A DNA stretch of 64,000 nucleotides from Phyllostachys edulis (lineage: Eukaryota; Streptophyta; Magnoliopsida; Poales; Poaceae): positions 69,839,686-69,903,685 of the forward strand of contig CM070553.1 of NCBI GenBank assembly GCA_036346405.1, read 5' to 3'. How positions within the stretch are numbered: position 1 is the stretch's first letter; the number at the start of each line of letters is the position of its first letter. The notes beneath the pieces were generated by a model that made no database searches, had not been told where the DNA came from, and saw only the letters and a list, made by a program, of their open reading frames with translations. Shown piece after piece: positions 21,421 to 33,262 of the stretch. A program made the translations under genes and the position numbers.

Positions 21421-21963
21421 GTTGAGGTGCAGACATGGTTGGGCTGGACCAGCTTGAACATGGCTAGCCCAAGGAACAGTGTAGGCTTTTAAATTTAGTT
21501 TTTAACAGCTGAAACTTAGCAGAATTATTTGAGATAGCACATGAACTCCAAATTTGATGAAATTTTAACTGGAGCTTGCTGACAATGAGAGTAACCTTGC
21601 ATAAAATTTCCAGAGGTTATTATGCAATGCATTTTTCTCTGGAAATTCATGAAGGTTGCTTAAAGGATTGTTTTGCCTCCAAAAATTATCAACAAGTGTT
21701 ATAACTCATGATATTTTTCAGAGGGGTCCCACCTCAGTTTTAGGACCAAAGAAAATACTTTCCAATTGTTTGGCACAAGATTTAAGATAATTGGGAAAGG
21801 AATTTGACTTTTGGTCAACAAGAGCTTTGTGTTTTTGAATTACACAACTCTTGGACAATAATTACATAAGATTTTAGGGTTTTTCAAGATGTGAGAAAAA
21901 GTTTTAATTTCTACACATATAATTATACTTGATTAACCCTAATTATACATTTGGGATGTTACA

Positions 21964-22085
21964 GTTACCAGGAGCAAGACCACCAAGCTATGCAAGGTGC
22001 AATGGAGCAACCACTCCGAAGCCGAGGCAACATGGGAACGAGAAGAGGACCTCAGGAAGGAGTTCCCCACCTATTCCCTAGCTCG
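21964..22085 (+). pseudogene. Chromodomain end of B1 integrase (after the solo LTR)
   Basis: Reads in changing frames as a GSKTTKLCKVQW-like start, then SNHSEAEATWEREEDL and FPTYSLARLNL. This is the chromodomain tail matching A1's KVQWSNHSEDEATWERE. It ends just before the pre-PPT hairpin. It belongs to the gene broken at 16531. Confidence 0.8.
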
Positions 22086-22088
22086 GCT

Positions 22089-22124
22089 GAATCTCGGGGT
22101 GAGATTCCCTTAAAGGTGAAGGTT
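22089..22124 (+). promoter_or_regulatory. Pre-PPT hairpin and polypurine tract of B1
   Basis: GAATCTCGGGGTGAGATTC (22089-22107) is an inverted repeat, followed by AAAGGTGAAGG (22112-22122). The 3' LTR starts at 22125. Confidence 0.75.
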
Positions 22125-24552
22125 TGTAACGTCCGTTTTCTTTTAAGTCCTTGCCAAGTTTTCAAAATAAAAGTAACCATTTGGCTTTATTGAGAATCCA
22201 AAGCTTAACACGAGATTTTTTGAATCTGGAGAGTTCAATTGGAATTAATTAAACCTTAACTAAGCTCTTAGTTGGTGTTCCTTGCGGTTGTAGCTCTCTG
22301 TTATGTCTTTGTTTGCTCTTGGGTTCTTTGTGTCCCAGAGCCTCCTGTGTGCCACAGGTTTTGTCTTCTCTTTTAACTTCCTTTGTTGGCTTGAATCTCT
22401 TTGAGACTCGGACCTCCCTTCTCTCTCTCTCATCTTTCCCCTCTGTTCGGACCCCTCCGTGTTTGGGTTTTCTTGTTAAGAACCCGGCTCGGGTTGGTGT
22501 TTCTAACCTCTTTGGTCTCTTCAAGCCACGCTTGGCTTTGCTTCTTTGGACCTCCTGTGGACCTCTCCGCCCTCTCGGAACCTCTGAGTTCTCTTGGGCG
22601 CTCGAGTTCCTTTGGACCTCCAGTGCCTTTGGGACCTTTTTAGACCTCCTTGTGGCTATTTGGACCTCCCTTGTGTTCAAATAGACCTCCCTTTATCCCT
22701 GAGACCTTTACGTGTCCCTCGGACCTCCTCCGTGTCCTTTAAGACCTCCCCTTGTTGAGATCTAGCCGCTCGAGACCTCCCTTGTTGAGATCTAGCCGCT
22801 CGGACCTCCCCTTGTTGAGATCTAGCCGCTCGGACCTCCCTTGTTGAGATCTAGCCGCTCGGACCTCCCCTTGTTAGGATCTGGCCTTTAGGACCTCCTC
22901 TCTGGAGATCTTAGCCGTCCAGGTTCTCCTTTAGTGGGATCCAAAGGTCCCGACCTCCTTAGGTCCAAGACCTCCTTAGCGCTTGGACCCATCTTTGACT
23001 CTCGCGGCTGTATCGCTTGAGGCCTTGCCTTCTTAACCTTAGGACCATCCGATGTGGGTTGGATGGCCCGATCCTAAGAACACGTTAGCTTGGTCGAAAC
23101 GTCCCTTTCCCTCCTTGCCGTCCGATTTTAATTAGATGGCCTAGTCTCGTTGGTGCTGCTCGCTTGGTCGAGCGTTCCTTTCCTTCTGGACCTTGGATTC
23201 AATCGAGCGGTTCCGCTTTGATCTTGCGTTGCCTTTGTTTCGGGACCTCCTCTGGTTGTTTTGCAAAGACCACCTCCCGGTCCTTCTTTGGTCTTTTATA
23301 AGGACCACCCTCCTAAATCAGGATATTCCTGTTGGTCAGGACCTTCCCTGCACCCTTTGATCTGGACCGTTGAGGTCCTCCCCTTTGAGATCTTGACCGT
23401 AGATCTCCCTTTTGGAGATCTACTCGTCGGGACCTCCCTGCACCCTTGATCTGGACCGTCGAGGTCCTCCCTTTGAGATCTTGGTAGTAGATCTCCCCTT
23501 TTTGGAGATCTACTCGTCAGGACCTCCCCTGCACCCCTTGATCTGGACCGTCGAGGTCCTCCCCTTTGAGATCTTGACCGTAGATCTCCCCTTTTTGGAG
23601 ATCTACTCGTCAGGACCTCCCCTGCACCCTTTGATCTGGACCGTTGAGGTCCTCCCCTTGAAATCTTTACCCTTAGACCTCCCTTGTGCAGGTCTAAGCG
23701 TCAGGACCTCTTCGTTTTGAACTTTGAGGACCTCTTGTCCAGGACCTCCCCCTCTGAGTGTCTTGGACCTCTTGCCCAGGACCTCACAGTGGCCTTTGGC
23801 GGGGGTGACCCTTGCGGTGGGACCATACCCTTGACCAACTGTACACCCTTTTGGTGGCCCCACTTACGGCCCTCTCCACCTTGCAATTATTGCTCTTGCC
23901 TCGAGAACTCATGCGCATTTAATAGGTGTCGGGTCACATTAAATGCAGTCCCATCTGAGTACTTTATTTCAATTCTTTTAGGGCAAGCCACCCAAGTAGT
24001 CCCGATTGCCAACCGTCCCTAGGTTTCCTTGTGGTGCACACCACCAACTCCGACTATATATAGCACAGGAGGCGAGCCTTTGTAATCTTTTGCTCATTTC
24101 TTCCTTCCTGCCTCCTCTGCTTGGTTCTTCCTTGCATAAGACCCTCCCGGGGAGCTCTTTGAGGCGGTGTTAAGCCTCTTGGTTTCCTTTTGGCTGAGTT
24201 GGTTTGAGTTCCTTTGGTTCTTTTGTTGTTCTCTGGCTTAGTGTGGTTTTGCTTATTTGGTTCTCTTATGACGTGTAGATCACGAGTTCGAGGAGATCTT
24301 GGACCCGCTCTTCTTTGCAGAAGGCTCTCCTTTGCTTGACCAAGGCAAGCCACAGACCTCCTTTTGATCATCTTGAACCAAGCTTTGCAAATTTATTTGG
24401 TTTAAATTATCATGCATGGCTATGTTTATAAGAAAATGGTTTGGGCTATAGTTACTTACCTACTTGCTGTTATGCCTCCTTTATACCTTGTCTCCATCAT
24501 GTTGTCATGATTCACCTTGTGAGCCTTAGGGTGGATAATTTAGTTGGCGTTC
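22125..24552 (+). mobile_element. 3' LTR of B1, first part
   Basis: Starts TGTAACGTCCG and parallels the 5' LTR through 9863, including about 4 copies of the 29-bp repeat (22745-22880), ~88-bp repeats (23355-23660) and the TATA box (CTATATATAGC at 24054). It is interrupted at 24553 by the reverse solo B LTR and resumes at 28746. Confidence 0.9.
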
Positions 24553-25227
24553 TGTGACGACCCACCCCGTGATGTACCGCAAGAGGTCCGGGAGGACCAT
24601 TTTTTTTTTTGCGCTGCGAAGTCACCACGGAAGGATGTGGTAGCTCCGCATGGAGCTTTACCGAGGAGGTTTGCGGGACCTCCCGGGAGGTCTTGCGGAC
24701 CTCTGGAGGTCTTGGTCATGTGACCTCCCGGGAGGTCTTGAGGACCTCCCGGAGGTCGTGGCCGCCACCTTTCAGTAGCACCTCCGGGCACATCACTAAG
24801 AGAGGTCAGCCGGGACCTCCTAGGCTAAGTCCGTGGGACCTCCCGGTGGTCCCCTTACATGCATCTGAGCTAGTCCCGGGACAATCGAGCTAGCTCGCAC
24901 AAGAACACAAGCCAATACCACAACCACGAGGTCAAACAAAGATGAAGCGGACAAATTAAACTTTATATAATAGGACCTTATGGTCAAGCTTGTTAACAAG
25001 AGGTGCTGCCATTGAGGGCTTACAAAACCAACGAGGACTTACAAGCTGGCGACAAGGGCTCTAGGGCTCAAACACCAAAACACGCAGAAGCCATCCAACA
25101 AGCACCACAGTGTCGGGTGGAGGGCGTCCTAGGCATCTTAGTCGTCGAAGAATTCCTCCTCGAAGAGTCTGCCTTTATACGCACTTGGTCATCCTCAAAA
25201 TCTGCTTTGACACGGGGCTTAAGCCAT

Positions 25228-25246
25228 GAGTACTTGGAATGTACTC
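25228..25246 (-). promoter_or_regulatory. GAGTAC...GTACTC hairpin of solo B LTR
   Basis: GAGTAC-TTGGAAT-GTACTC, the reverse complement of the B1 version. Confidence 0.6.
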
Positions 25247-25660
25247 GACCAAGTCCTGAGAGCAAAGATGCCATAATATTCATGCAAGGACTTACCAATG
25301 GAGAGTTGTATGGTTAGTTTAGCATAAAGCCAAATTTGACAATAATAGCAATAATAGATTGAAAGGCAGCAAGGTAAAACCATAATACATAATACTTTTG
25401 ATGTTTTACTAAAAGGTGGTGTGAGCACCAACTCACGGCCACAACCAAAAATTGGGGAGTGCAGATCACACGGTGGCGAGTCCTCACCCAAAACCCACTC
25501 GAACACCCATTCGGAGGTCAAGACCAACCTGGACCACTACAGAGCCAACCTTGACCCCTCTGGAGCCGGCCAAGGTCTCTTGAGGCAAAGCCAAAGCATC
25601 TCGCGGAAGTGTCTAGTGGCACAAGCTTTTGAAACATCTACCCCTTGCACCATTTCACTT

Positions 25661-25732
25661 GAGCATGTCCATGACCAAGGACTTGGCTATTGAATAGATC
25701 TTTTACTCTGCGGTGTACAACTTTACCCACAA
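25661..25732 (-). promoter_or_regulatory. Conserved LTR block M1 of solo B LTR
   Basis: GAGCATGTCCATGACC, CTATTGAATAG (C lost from the palindrome), GTGTACAACTTTACCCACAAT. It matches the B1 block reversed. Confidence 0.7.
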
Positions 25733-27839
25733 TCCACGATCTCTCTAGCGGGATGGGTTCGGTCACCCTTGCTCACTTCCTAAGATGGCGATCTAGAAAG
25801 CAGCAAAGGCCTTTACAAAGCTTTGAGGCCGACTAGGGCTGCCCGCTAAGGTTTATAATCCTCAATGGTCTAGAAATCCACGGGGTTATGGGGTGCCCCT
25901 CTTGCATGTGAATCACCGCTCAACCAAAACAGCCCCAAGCCATCTCATTGCTAATTATTCAGCCAGACCATTCCCATAAAATGATCTTGTGGTTGCACTA
26001 ATTGGCCCGATTAAACAGATACAAAGTGAAGTCCTTAATTGTGCTAAGGCAAGACTTCCACAAACCGGTGTGCCTGACACCACTACTCCTCCTGCCTTCT
26101 TGCCTTAGCAAAACAATTGTATTAGCCCATGCCAAAAGACCACCCAGTCTGGCACACAAATTTTTAACCAAGTGGTCTCACACCACGGTCGACCTGACTT
26201 AGGCATCTGCCATAGCTGCTCAACAATAGCACCAACCACACATTTCATAACTTATTAGTCAAGATTATTGGAGATGAAGCATGATACGCTCAAACCACGT
26301 TTTCTCGTGAGGCTATATAAGACCTCGGCCCCCATGTTAGCAAATAACGAGAGAACGCCAACTAAAATATCCACCCTAAGGCTCACAAGGTGAGTCATGA
26401 CAACATGATGGAGACAAGGTATAAAGGAGGCATAACGACAAGTAGGTAAGTAACTATAGCCCAAACCATTTTCTTATAAACATAGCCATGCATGATAATT
26501 TAAACGAAATACATTTGCAAAGCTTGGTTCAAGATGATCAAAAGGAGGTGCATGGCTTGCCTTGGTCAGCGGTGGAGAGCCTACTGCGGCAAGAGCCGGG
26601 TCCAAGATCTCCTCGAACTTCGTGATCTACACATTCGCAAGAAGAACCAAATAAGCAAAACCACACTAAGCAGAGAACAACAAAAGAACCAAAAAGGAAC
26701 TCAAACCAACTCGGCCAAAAGGAAACCAAGAGGCTTAACACGCCTCAAAGAGCTCTGAGGAGGGTCTTGCGAAAGGAAGAACCGAAGCGGAGGAGGCGAG
26801 GAAGGAAGAAATGAGCAAAAAGATTACAAGGCACGCCTCCCGGGCTAAATATAGCCGTAGGTGGTGGTGTGCACCACAAGGAAACCCGAGAGCGTGTTGG
26901 CAATCGGGACTACTTAGGCGGGGCTTGCCAAAAGAATTGAAATAAAAGTACCTCGGATGGGACGCATTTAATGTGACCCGACACCTATTAAATGCACCTG
27001 AGTTCTGGCGAGAGCAACAATTACAAGGTGAAGAGGGTGGCAAGTGGGGCCGATCAAAAGGTGCTGCTTGGTCAAGAGGTGGCCCCACCGAAGAAAGGTC
27101 ATTCATAAAGACCACCGAGAGTCTGGGCAAGAGGTCCAAGACACTCAAAGGGAGGTCACAGGCAGGGAGGTCAAGGACTCAAGAAGAGGTCTGGTCAAGA
27201 GGTCCTCAAAGCTCTGTGAGGAGGCCACGACACTCGGGCTGCACAAGGGAGGTCTAAGGGTCAAGATTTCAAGGGAGGACCTCAGCGGTCCGAGATCAAA
27301 GGCGCGAGGAGGTCTGACAGTAGATCTCAAAGGGAGATCTAGCGGTCAAGATCTCAAGGGAGGACCTCAGCGGTCCGGATCAAAGAAGCGCTGAGGAGGT
27401 CGACCAGCAGGAATATTCAAGGTTAGGAGGTGGTCTTTACAAAAGACCGGCAAGGGCGAGAGGTGGTCCTTGCAAAACAACGAGGAGGTCACAGGATCAA
27501 GGAAAACGCGACCATGAGCCGTTCGATCGAAATCAGGCGGTCCAAAAAAAAGGCGTTTGGACCATCAAGCGTCACTTATGATTGAGCCGTCGAGATCCAG
27601 ATCGGATGGCGCTAACGAAGCGTTCGGACGGCGAAACAGAACCCGACAAGGCTAGGTAGTATGATTTAGATCGGACGGCCCTTAGGTGAAAAGGCAAAGC
27701 CTTAAGCGTCTGACCACAAGAGTCAAAAGAGGTCCAAGCGCTAAGGAGGTCTTGGGCACGAGGAGGTCTGGACCTTTGGATCCCACTAAAGGAGAACACA
27801 GACGGCTAAGATCTCGAAAAGGAGGTCCTAAAGGCGAGA

Positions 27840-28135
27840 TCCTAACAAGGGAGGTGCAGCGGCTAGATCTCAACAAGGGGAGGTCGGCGGCTAGATCTCA
27901 ACAAGGGAGGTCGGGCTAGATCTCAACAAGGGAAGGTCAGGCGGCTAGATCTCAACAAGGGGAGGTCGGCTAGATCTCAACAAGGGGAGGTCGGCTAGAT
28001 CTCGGCAGGGGAGGTCTGAGGCTAGATCTCGGCAAGGGGAGGTCGGCGGCTAGATCTCAACAAGGGGAGGTCTGAGCGGCTAGATCTCAACAAGGGAGGT
28101 CGGCGGCTAGATCTCAACAAGGGGAGGTCTTAAGG
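27840..28135 (-). repeat. Expanded 29-30-bp tandem repeat of solo B LTR
   Basis: About ten units GGCTAGATCTCAACAAGG plus GGAGGTC, the reverse of the 7957-8215 array, with several short units where the GGCGGC linker is truncated. Confidence 0.82.
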
Positions 28136-29370
28136 ACACGGAGGAGGTCCGTAGGACCTGAAAGGTCTGCTGAGGGACAAGGGAGGTCTATTTGAACACA
28201 AGGGAGGTCCAAATAGCCACAAGGAGGTCTAGAAAGGTCCCAAAAGGGGCCTTTGGGAGGTCGGAGGAACTCTGGAGCACCCAAGAGAACTCGAGAGGTT
28301 CAGGAGGCGTGGAGAGGTCCTGAGGGAGGTCCAAAGAAGCAAAGCCAGCGTGGCTTGAAGAGACCAAGAGGTTAGAAACACCAACCCGAGCCGAGTTCTT
28401 AACAAGAAAACCGAAACAGGGAGGGTCGAGCAGAGGGAAAGATGAGAGAGAGAGGGGAGGTCTGAGTCTCAAAGAGATTCAAGCCAACAAAGGATGTTAA
28501 AAGAAGACAAAACCCGGGCACAGGGGAGGCTCGGGGACCTGACAACCCAAGAGCGAGAAAAGACACAGCAGAGAGCTACAACCAGGCAAGGAACACCAAC
28601 TAAGAGCTTAGTTAAGGTTTGATTAATTCCAATTGAACTCTCAGTTCAAAATCTCGAGGTTAAGCTTTGGATTCTCAATAAAGCCAAATGGTTACTTTTA
28701 TTTTGAAAACTTGGCAAGGGCTTTAAAAAGCGGGGCGTTACGTTCTCTGTTATTTGCCAACATGGGGCCGTGGGTCTTATATAGCCTCGCTTAGAAAATG
28801 TGGTTTGAGCGTATCATGCTTCATCTCCAATAATCTTGACTAATAAGTTATGAAATGTGTGGTTGGTGCCATTGTTGAGCGACTATGGCGGGATGCCTAA
28901 GGCTGTGTCGGTACTGTGGTGTGAGACCACTTGGTTAAAATTTGTGTGCGAGTGGGTGGTCTTTTGGCATGGGCTAATACAATTGTTTTGCTAAGGCAAG
29001 AAGGCGGGGAGTGAGTAGTGGGTCTTTGTGCACCTTTGGTTTGTGGAAGTCTTGCCTTAGCACAATTAAGGACTTCACTTTGTATCTGTCGGCTGGGCCA
29101 ATTAGTGCAACCACAAGATCATTTTATGGGAATAGTGCAGGCGAATAATTAGCAATGAGATGGCTTGGGGCTGTTTTGGTTGGCGTGTGATTAGTTGGCG
29201 CAGAGGGCACCCCATAACCACGGAGTTTCTAGACCCTTTGGAGGGATTGCGAAACCTTAGCGGGCAGCCCTAGTCAGGTTCAAAGCTTTGTAAAGGCCTT
29301 CTGCGCTCTCTAGGCGCTCACCTTAGGAAGTGAGCAAGGGTGACCGGAACCCATCCGCTAGAGATCGTGG

Positions 29371-29447
29371 ATTGTGGGTAAGTTGTACACCTCTGCGAGA
29401 GTAAAAGATCTATTCGAATAGCCAAGTCCTTGGTCATGGACATGCTT
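29371..29447 (+). promoter_or_regulatory. Conserved LTR block M1, B1 3' LTR
   Basis: ATTGTGGGTA, TTGTACACCTCTGC, CTATTCGAATAGCC and GGTCATGGACATGCT. This copy has the full palindrome. Confidence 0.75.
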
Positions 29448-29864
29448 TCGATGAAATGGTGCAAGGGTAGATGTTTCAAAAGCTTGTGCCCTTGGACACT
29501 TCATGAGATGCTTGGCTTTGCCTCGAAGAGACCTTGGCGGCTCGGAGGGTCAAGGTTGGCTCGGGTAGTGGTCGAGGGGTTGGTTCGGACCTCTGGAATG
29601 GGTGTTACAGGTGGGTTTTGGGTGAGGACACAGCCCTTTGGTGTGATCAGACCTCCCCATTTTTTAGTTGTGGCCGTGAGTTGGTGCTCACACCACCTTT
29701 TATTAAAACATCAAAAGTATTATGTATTATGGTTTTACCTTGCTGCCTTTCAATCTATTATTGCTATTATTGTCAAATTTGGCTTTGCATAAACTAACCA
29801 TACAGCTCTCCATTGGTAAGTCCTTGCATGAATATTATTGCATCTTTGCTCTCTGTGACTTCTT

Positions 29865-29883
29865 GAGTACATTCCAAGTACTC
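29865..29883 (+). promoter_or_regulatory. GAGTAC...GTACTC hairpin, B1 3' LTR
   Basis: Identical to the 5' LTR copy at 10994-11012. Confidence 0.65.
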
Positions 29884-30558
29884 ATGGCTTAAGCCCTGTG
29901 TCAAAGCATTATGAGGATGACCAAGTGCGAGGCGGTCTGAGACCTCTTGAGGAGGAATTCTTTGGCGACTAAGATGCCTAGGGCGTCCTCCACCCAGAAG
30001 CGACTGTGGTGCTTGTTGGATGGCCTGCGTGTTTTGGTGTTTGAGCCCTAGAGCTCCTTATGCTTGATTGTAAGTCCTCGTTGGTTTTGTAAGCCCTCGG
30101 TGGCGAGACCTCTTGTTAACAAGCTTGACCATAAGGTCCTATTATATAAAGTTTAATTTATGCCTTCATCTTTGTTTGACCTAGTGGTTGTGGTATTGGC
30201 TTGTGTTCTTGTCTGAGCTAGCTCACGATTGTCTGGGACTAGCTCGGATGCAGGCGGGACCACCGGGAGGTCCTCTGGGACTTAGCACAGGAGGTCTGCG
30301 GACCTCTCTTGGTGATGTGCTGGAGGTCTTCTTGGCGGGTGGCGGCCACGACCTCCGGGGAGGTCCTCAAGACCTCTGGGAGGTCGATGGCGGACCAAGA
30401 CCTCGGGAGGTCCATAAGACCTCTGGGAGGTCTGGCAGAACCTCCTCGGTAAAGCTCCATGCGGTGCTACCACATCCTTCGTGGTGACTTGGCGCAAAAA
30501 AAAAATGGTCCTCCGGACCTCTTGCGGTACATCACGGGGTGGAGTGCGTCACACGGGT

Positions 30559-31113
30559 GAAGCGAAGTTCTTGGCAGGACACGCTAAAAAGAAGCCGAAG
30601 ATCAAGTGAGGTCAATAAGGGAGAAATTAAAGGCTACTCGGACTCGGCAAAAGAGCTATCACGGATATTGAACAACGAGACCTAGCTTTTGTCCCGGAGA
30701 TCGATCTACCTCAAAGTGTCACCTCTCAAGGGAATCAGCGGTTTAGAGTTAGTGGAAAGCTTGCTCCCAGTTTATTGGACCTTTTCCAATTCTTGCAGAA
30801 GGGGTGAAGTAGCTTACAAGTTGGACCTCCTCCTCGACTTCTTTGGAGTCCATGATGTGTTCCATGTGTCACAGATTGAAGAAATGCTTGCGAGTGCGGA
30901 GGACCAAACACCTTTAGAGGTGTGGACCTCCAAGAAGACCTCACCTCTGAGAGAGCACCCCATCAAGATTTTGGGCGTGTCGAGAGAGAGTTACAAGGAA
31001 CAAGACCACCAAGGCATGTGCAAGGTGCAATGAAGCAACCACTCTGAAGCGAAGCAACTTGGGAGCGTGAAGAGGACCTCAAAAGGAATTCCCCACCTAT
31101 TCCCTAGCTCGGC
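30559..31113 (+). pseudogene. Integrase C-terminus and chromodomain of B2 (right half)
   Basis: Resumes the gene broken at 7328. A frame at 30689-31033 includes LKVSPLKGI, a GPF-type region, then FFGVHDVFHVSQIEEMLASA and PLREHPIKILGV. A chromodomain tail follows in other frames (SNHSEA, EFPTYSLARLNLG). It is the uninterrupted counterpart of B1 16200-16531 plus 21964-22085, so it shows where the solo A LTR landed. Several frameshifts make it a pseudogene as written. Confidence 0.87.
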
Positions 31114-31114
31114 T

Positions 31115-31149
31115 GAATCTAGGGTCGAGATTCCCTTAAAGTGAAGGTT
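31115..31149 (+). promoter_or_regulatory. Pre-PPT hairpin and purine tract of B2
   Basis: GAATCTAGGGTCGAGATTC (31115-31133) is followed by AAAGTGAAGG. The LTR starts at 31150. Confidence 0.7.
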
Positions 31150-31789
31150 TGTAGCGTCCGTTTCTCTTAAGTTCTTGCACGGTTTTCAAAATAAAAGTAA
31201 CCATTTGGCCTTATTGAGAATCCAAAGCTTAACACGATATTTTAAAATTTTGGAGAGTTTAACTAGAACTAATCAAACCTTAACTAAGCTTTTGTTGGTC
31301 TTCCTTGCAGTTACGGCTCTCTGTTGTGTCTTTCTTTGCCCTTGAAATTTGTCGGCCCTCAAAGCCTCTCTGTGTGCCTGGTTTGTCTCTTCTCTTTTAA
31401 CTTCCTTTGTTGGCTTGAATCTCTTTGAGACCAGGACCTCTCCTTCTCTCTCTTATCTCCCCTCTGTTCGAGACCTCTCCAGTGCTTGGGTTTTCTGATA
31501 AGGACCCGGCTTAGGTTTGTGTTTCAAAACCTCTTTGGTCTCTCAAGCCACGCTTGGTTTTGCTTCTTTGGACCTCCCGTGGACTTCTCCACGCTCTCAC
31601 AGAACCCCAGAGTTCTCTTGGGCGCTCGAGTTTCCTGGACCTCCAGTGCCCTTTTGGGACCCTCCTAGACTTCCTCTTGTCTATTTGAACCCTCCCTTGT
31701 GTTCAAATAGACCTCCTCATCAACTATTTGGACCTCCCTTTGTCCTGTAGGCCTTTTGTTGTCCTCTGGACCTCCTCGGCGTCCTTTAA

Positions 31790-32220
31790 GACCTCCCCTT
31801 GTTGAGATCGGCCGTTAGGACCTCCTCTCTGGAGATCCTAGCCGCCTGAGACCTCCCTTGTTGAGATCTGGCCGTTCTGACCTCCTCTCTAGAGATCCTA
31901 GCCACCACAGACCTCCCTTCTTGAGATTTGGCCGTTAGGACCTCCTCTCTGGAGATCCTAGCCGCCTGAGACCTCCCCTTGTTGAGATCTGGCCGTTAGG
32001 ACCTCCTCTCTGGAGATCCTAGCCGCCTGAGACCTCCCTTGTTGAGATCTGGCCGTTAGGACCTCCTCTCTGGAGATCCTAGCCGCCTGAGACCTCCCTT
32101 GTTGAGATCTGGCCGTTAGGACCTCCTCTCTGGAGATCCTAGCCGCACAGACCTCCCCTTGTTGAGATCTGGCCGTTAGGACCTCCTCTCTGGAGATCTT
32201 AGCCATCCAGGTCCTCCCCT
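31790..32220 (+). repeat. ~60-bp composite tandem repeat, ~7 copies, B2 LTR
   Basis: Alternating half-units TTGTTGAGATCTGGCCGTTAG and CTCTCTGGAGATCCTAGCC, each followed by GACCTCC. In B1 only the first half-unit was amplified, so the two elements expanded different registers of the same sequence. Confidence 0.82.
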
Positions 32221-33248
32221 CGTTGGATCTAAAGGTCCAGACCTCCTTAGTGCTTGAACCCATCCTTGACTCTTGTGGCTGTATCGCTTGAGGCTTTGCC
32301 TCCCTCATCTAGGACCGTCCGATGTTGTTCGGATGGCCCGATCCTAAGGGCACGTTAGCTTGGTCCGAACGTCCCCTTTCCCTCCTGGCCGTCCGATTTA
32401 AATCGAGGCGGCCTAGTCTCGATAGTCCGTTCACTCGGTCGAGCGGCCCCTTTGTTTTCGCCATTCGATCTTGATCGGCGGCTCAAGCTGCGAGTAACGT
32501 TTGGATGGTCGAGCGTTCCTTTCCTTCTGGACCGCCTGATTCAATCGAGCGGCTCTGCTTTCTTCTTAGCGTTTTCCTTTGTTTCGAGGACCCCTTCCTG
32601 GTTGTTTTGCAAGACCTCCTCCTCGATCCTAGCTGGTCTTTTGTAAAGACCACCCTCCTAAACCAGATATCCCTGTTCGTCAGGACCTCCCCTGCACCCT
32701 TTGATCTGGACCGTTGAGGTCCTTCCCTTTGAGATCTTGACCGTTAGATCTCCCTGTTGGAGATCTACTCGTCAGGACCTCCCCTGCACCCTTTGATCTG
32801 GACCGTTGAGGTCCTCCCCTTTGAGATCTTAACCCTTAGACCTCCCTTGTGCAGGTCTGAGTGTCAGGACCTCCTCGTTGTGAGCTTTGAGGACCTCTTG
32901 TCCGGGACCTCCTCTTGAGTCCTTGGACCTCTGTCGAGACCTCCCCTCTGAGTGTCTTGGACCTCTTGCCCGAGACCTCACAGTGGTCTTTGGCGGAGAT
33001 GATCCTTGCGGTGGGGCCACCTCTTTGACCAGTGGTACCCCCTTTTGGTAGCCCCACTTGCGGCCTCTCTCCACCTTGTAATTATTACTCTTGCCTCGAA
33101 CTGCATGCGCATTTAATAGGTGTCGGGTCACATTAAATGCAGTCACATCTGAGTACTTTATTTCAATTCTTTTAGGGCAAGCCATGCCCTAGTTGCTCTA
33201 ATTGCCAACACGTCACTGAGCTTCCTTGTGGTGCACTCCACCAACTCT

Positions 33249-33262
33249 GGCTATATATAGCC
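33249..33262 (+). promoter_or_regulatory. TATA box, B2 LTR
   Basis: GGCTATATATAGCC, identical to B1 9362-9375. Confidence 0.7.

Larger units (their letters stand above)
16532..21963 (-). mobile_element. Solo LTR of family A, reverse orientation, 5.43 kb
   Basis: Runs from TGTGAGACCC to GGGATGTTACA, the exact complement of the family A LTR ends, with no internal domain. It interrupts the B1 chromodomain. The right flank is GTTAC and the left flank GTTCT, an imperfect target-site duplication; the uninterrupted B2 sequence has GAGTTACAAGG at this place. A solo LTR is normally left by recombination between the two LTRs of a full element. It contains, reversed, the GAGTAC hairpin, M1, the IR/TATA unit and the palindrome array. 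Confidence 0.92.
24553..28740 (-). mobile_element. Solo LTR of family B, reverse orientation, ~4.19 kb
   Basis: Begins TGTGACGACCC and ends GGGGCGTTA, the complement of the B LTR with its last CA missing. It is flanked by a perfect 5-bp duplication CGTTC (24548-24552 and 28741-28745). Removing it restores the 5' LTR sequence GGCGTTCTCTGTTATTTGCC. It contains, reversed, M1 (25661-25732), the GAGTAC hairpin (25228-25246), an altered TATA box (26842-26856) and an expanded tandem array (27840-28135). Confidence 0.92.
7329..30553 (+). mobile_element. Complete family B Ty3/gypsy retrotransposon (B1) with two nested solo LTRs
   Basis: The element comprises 5' LTR 7329-11681, PBS 11684, gag-pol 12189-16531 continued at 21964-22085, PPT ~22112-22124, and 3' LTR 22125-24552 plus 28746-30553. 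It is flanked by CGGGT on both sides. Nested inside are a reverse solo A LTR (16532-21963) and a reverse solo B LTR (24553-28740). Without these the element is about 13.6 kb. Domain order gag-PR-RT-RH-IN-chromodomain places it in the chromovirus branch of Ty3/gypsy. The coding region has several frame breaks, many at CAG/CTG sites. Confidence 0.93.
28746..30553 (+). mobile_element. 3' LTR of B1, second part
   Basis: Continues the LTR after the solo insertion and ends GTGCGTCACA, next to target-site copy CGGGT (30554-30558). It contains M1 (29371-29447), the GAGTAC hairpin (29865-29883) and GACCTCYGGGAGGTC palindromes (30349-30445). Confidence 0.9.

Noticed and set aside
16532..21963. Full reverse A element
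   Set aside because: The whole span is LTR sequence end to end with no PBS, pol or PPT, so it is a solo LTR.
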